Below the pieces are notes generated by a model. The model was not told the origin of the DNA and searched no databases. It saw nothing but the letters and a program-made list of their open reading frames with translations. Made by a program: the position numbers and the translations under genes. Of a stretch of DNA of 6,657 bases, positions 4,549 through 6,657 are shown piece by piece; the stretch's first letter is position 1; every line of letters starts with the position of its first letter. Location: assembly GCA_030666035.1 (NCBI GenBank), contig DAOUYQ010000044.1:1-6657 (forward strand). The letters are read 5' to 3'. This stretch comes from Microcaldota archaeon. Lineage in GTDB: Archaea > Micrarchaeota > Micrarchaeia > Anstonellales > Bilamarchaeaceae.

Positions 4549-6657
4549 TTCGAGACAAGGATACTGCCAGTGATGCTTCTGCCAGTCTTATTCATGACTT
4601 TTTTCCTCTTTGGCGGCACCAATTTCACCAATGATTCACTAGGCGGGAATGGAACAGGCGAATACCCATATACAGCAAACATAACCTTTAGCATTATTCC
4701 GGAGACCGCAGCAATCCACTGGAAAGAAAAAGGGATAACCAAGCCGGCGATAGACGCAATATTCGAGAATGTTTCGAAAGGAACGCATAACTTCACAATT
4801 AGTGCAGAAGGCTACATTCCGCAGGAGAGGCAAATTCCCGTAGGGGAATTCGAGCCCACCCACTTTGAGGTTTGCCTTGCTGAATTGCCTCCACCACCGC
4901 CAGAAGAGCCGTTTACAGCAAACATTACATTCGAAGTAGTCCCTGCAAACGCGACTATTTTGTGGGTGGAGAAGAACAGAACAACAAGAGGCGAAAATCC
5001 CATCTTTGAAGATGTGCCAGAAGGAACGCATACATTCATATTCAGTGCTGAAGGATACGCCCTTCAGGAATTGGAGGTTTTTGTGGAAGAGTCCAGGCCG
5101 ACTACGTTTGAAGTATGGCTAGAGCCGGAGGAAGAAGAGCTTTCATCAGAAGAAAGCGAAATAATGGGAGACGAATTTATCAACGTGGATGAACTCATCA
5201 ACACAACAGAAGAATTCAATGGAACAATTGAAGAATTCCTGGAGGTAGATGACTATCTCAATCTGAAAACTTTTATGCCAACGCAGCAGTCCGGCTGTGG
5301 CGAAATAACTTCGGACATAATATTGACTTCCAGCATTTCTGCAAGCGGGACCTGCTTTAATATAACCGCAGACAATGTGGTATTCGACTGCAGCAATTAT
5401 GTTGTAGTTGGAAACGGAGCCGGCCATGGTTTTGTTATTGAAGACAGAAAAGGGATAACAATAAAGAACTGCAACATAAGCGCATTTTCAGAAGCAGTCT
5501 ACTGGGAAAATACCCACAACGGCACAATCCAGAACAATACTTTCTGGAACAACACCGATGGCATTTACATGGACCCTTCCTACAACAACACGATAATCGA
5601 AAACCAGTTCTTCAACAATTCCCAGGACGGCCTGCACCTGGACGATTCGCACAACAATACAATACGCAACAATACTGCATACAATAACTCCCGCTATGGT
5701 TTTTTCCTCAATGCAAGCACCAACAATACCCTGATTAACAACACCGCATACAACAATACCTTTAATGGATTCTCGTTCCGGGATGCGAATAACAACAAGG
5801 CACTCAACAATACTATCCATGGCAATTCCGCATCCGGTTTCCGCCTCTATTCAAGCTCTGGAAACAACCTCACCAACAACAGGGCATACAACAATACAGG
5901 CAGCGGCTTCTACCTTCTCTCAAATTCCGACAACAATATCCTCACCAACAACACTGCATTCTCTGCCGGCACGGCTGCTGAAGGCTTCAGGGTTAGGGCC
6001 TCGGACAACAATACAATAGCCGATTCCCTGGCTTATGATAACCTCCGCGGCTTCAGGATACAAAACAGCGCCAACAACACATTAGCGGGAAATACTGCAT
6101 ACAACAATACGGAATTCGGTTTCTTAATCGATACCGGTTCATACAATAACATCACCAACTGCACTTCATACAACAACACGAATGCCGGCTTTGTCTTCCT
6201 AGGGGGCACAACCAACAACAACCTGATCAATAGCACTTCTTATCGGAACCAGAAGGGCATATATCTGTTGAACTCCAACAACAGCGTTTTCACTGCAGCA
6301 GTACTCTATAACAACAGCTATGATTTTATTGTAAACAATACTGGCGGCAGCACAATCATTTTCAACATGACAAACTCAACTTTCAGGAATCCTTCCGGGA
6401 CTCTGGAGAACCACACCAGATTAAGCCTGGACGATTCTGTTGCCGGCTCTACATCCTACTCAATAAACTGGACAACTAGTTCATTTACATTCCCAGCAGA
6501 CAGATTCAGCTTCAGGCAAAAGTTCGTAAATATAAGCACTGTTGCAGGAACTATCTCAATAGAACAAATAACCTGGCACTGGTTAAATTCTGAACTTACT
6601 GGATACAATGAATCATGGTTTGAGCTCTGGAAATATAATGCAAGCGGCTGGCTGCTT
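4534..6657 (+). CDS. Secreted PEGA and NosD-like beta-helix surface glycoprotein (3' partial)
   Basis: The frame is open without a stop for 708 codons and runs off the window. ATG 4534 is the first start after an in-frame TAA (4522) and fits the TATA box at 4499. Order: a signal peptide, hydrophobic at about residues 10-27 (ILPVMLLPVLFMTFFLF); PEGA-like domain 1 (about 46-116); a Pro linker LPPPPPEEP; PEGA-like domain 2 (about 127-196), parallel to the first (TANITF..., GTHxF, SAEGY); an acidic linker (197-250); a lead-in with Cys255, Cys274, Cys286 and Cys313; then about 12 beta-helix coils of about 23 residues (329-606) of the type NNTI.NNTAYNN..GF.L..S. A probable beta-rich domain follows from 607. 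About 25 N-x-S/T sequons lie in the coil region, pointing to heavy N-glycosylation. Such proteins sit on the archaeal cell surface and may bind or cleave polysaccharide; no catalytic residues are evident. The cell anchor is expected beyond the window. Confidence 0.9.
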   Translation, partial: MGWSQFETRILPVMLLPVLFMTFFLFGGTNFTNDSLGGNGTGEYPYTANITFSIIPETAAIHWKEKGITKPAIDAIFENVSKGTHNFTISAEGYIPQERQIPVGEFEPTHFEVCLAELPPPPPEEPFTANITFEVVPANATILWVEKNRTTRGENPIFEDVPEGTHTFIFSAEGYALQELEVFVEESRPTTFEVWLEPEEEELSSEESEIMGDEFINVDELINTTEEFNGTIEEFLEVDDYLNLKTFMPTQQSGCGEITSDIILTSSISASGTCFNITADNVVFDCSNYVVVGNGAGHGFVIEDRKGITIKNCNISAFSEAVYWENTHNGTIQNNTFWNNTDGIYMDPSYNNTIIENQFFNNSQDGLHLDDSHNNTIRNNTAYNNSRYGFFLNASTNNTLINNTAYNNTFNGFSFRDANNNKALNNTIHGNSASGFRLYSSSGNNLTNNRAYNNTGSGFYLLSNSDNNILTNNTAFSAGTAAEGFRVRASDNNTIADSLAYDNLRGFRIQNSANNTLAGNTAYNNTEFGFLIDTGSYNNITNCTSYNNTNAGFVFLGGTTNNNLINSTSYRNQKGIYLLNSNNSVFTAAVLYNNSYDFIVNNTGGSTIIFNMTNSTFRNPSGTLENHTRLSLDDSVAGSTSYSINWTTSSFTFPADRFSFRQKFVNISTVAGTISIEQITWHWLNSELTGYNESWFELWKYNASGWLL
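5518..6350 (+). repeat. About 69-bp tandem coding repeat (beta-helix coils)
   Basis: Roughly 12 degenerate units encode one helical coil each, with the recurrent core N-N-T-A-Y-N-N-T. At the DNA level the exact 14-mer GCATACAACAATAC recurs at 5746, 5884 and 6097, with a near copy at 5677. Unit length varies by one to three codons. The periodicity reflects the protein fold, not a CRISPR array. Confidence 0.8.

Noticed and set aside
5146..6236. Minus-strand frames within the surface gene
   Set aside because: They are shadows of the repetitive NNT-rich coding strand and give Val/Ile- or Leu-rich nonsense proteins.
5518..6350. CRISPR-like periodicity of about 69 bp
   Set aside because: The units are degenerate, in frame, and encode beta-helix coils; there are no identical repeats separated by unique spacers.

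Overview
The window looks archaeal. The genes are preceded by TATA-type promoters placed so that mRNAs would be leaderless or nearly so. The one clear Shine-Dalgarno site has the archaeal AGGTGA form. The gene content (a KaiC/RadA-like ATPase, a V4R-domain protein, a UbiA prenyltransferase, and a PEGA plus right-handed beta-helix surface protein full of N-x-S/T sequons) is typical of uncultured euryarchaeal, Altiarchaeota-like or DPANN-type genomes. I cannot place it more precisely.

Layout. Positions 1-290 hold no gene I recognise. 291-1034 (+) encodes a single-domain KaiC-like ATPase, and its 3' end overlaps by 17 bases the 3' end of a convergent minus-strand cluster. Read in its own direction, that cluster is a short citrate synthase/citryl-CoA lyase-like enzyme (3171-2404), a UbiA prenyltransferase (about 2423-1587) and a V4R-domain protein (1590-1018). 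Its genes overlap tightly (20 bases between the first two, 4 bases ATGA between the last two), so it is very probably one operon with coupled translation. The UbiA gene has no ATG, GTG or TTG before its first membrane helix. It appears to start at AUC or AUA behind a strong Shine-Dalgarno site, or to be reached by frameshifting.

Across a 132-base divergent promoter region lies a soluble, atypical histidine kinase (3304-4251, +) with no response regulator in view. A 282-base AT-rich gap follows (4252-4533). It holds a T-rich terminator, a second promoter that closely copies the kinase promoter, a possible 80-nt structured RNA (4361-4440) or small ORF (4366-4524), and a TATA box for the last gene. 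A 13-bp perfect inverted repeat joins the middle of this gap (4400-4412) to the start codon of the last gene (4536-4548).

The last gene (4534 to the window edge, open for 708 codons) encodes a secreted surface protein: signal peptide, two PEGA-like domains, acidic linker, and about 12 beta-helix coils of roughly 23 residues that are dense with glycosylation sequons.

The most interesting part is the gap before the surface gene. It could be an RNA switch that hides the start codon, a tandem antisense sRNA, or an invertible promoter for phase variation. Second is the non-canonical start of the UbiA gene inside the citryl-CoA lyase-like/UbiA/V4R operon.
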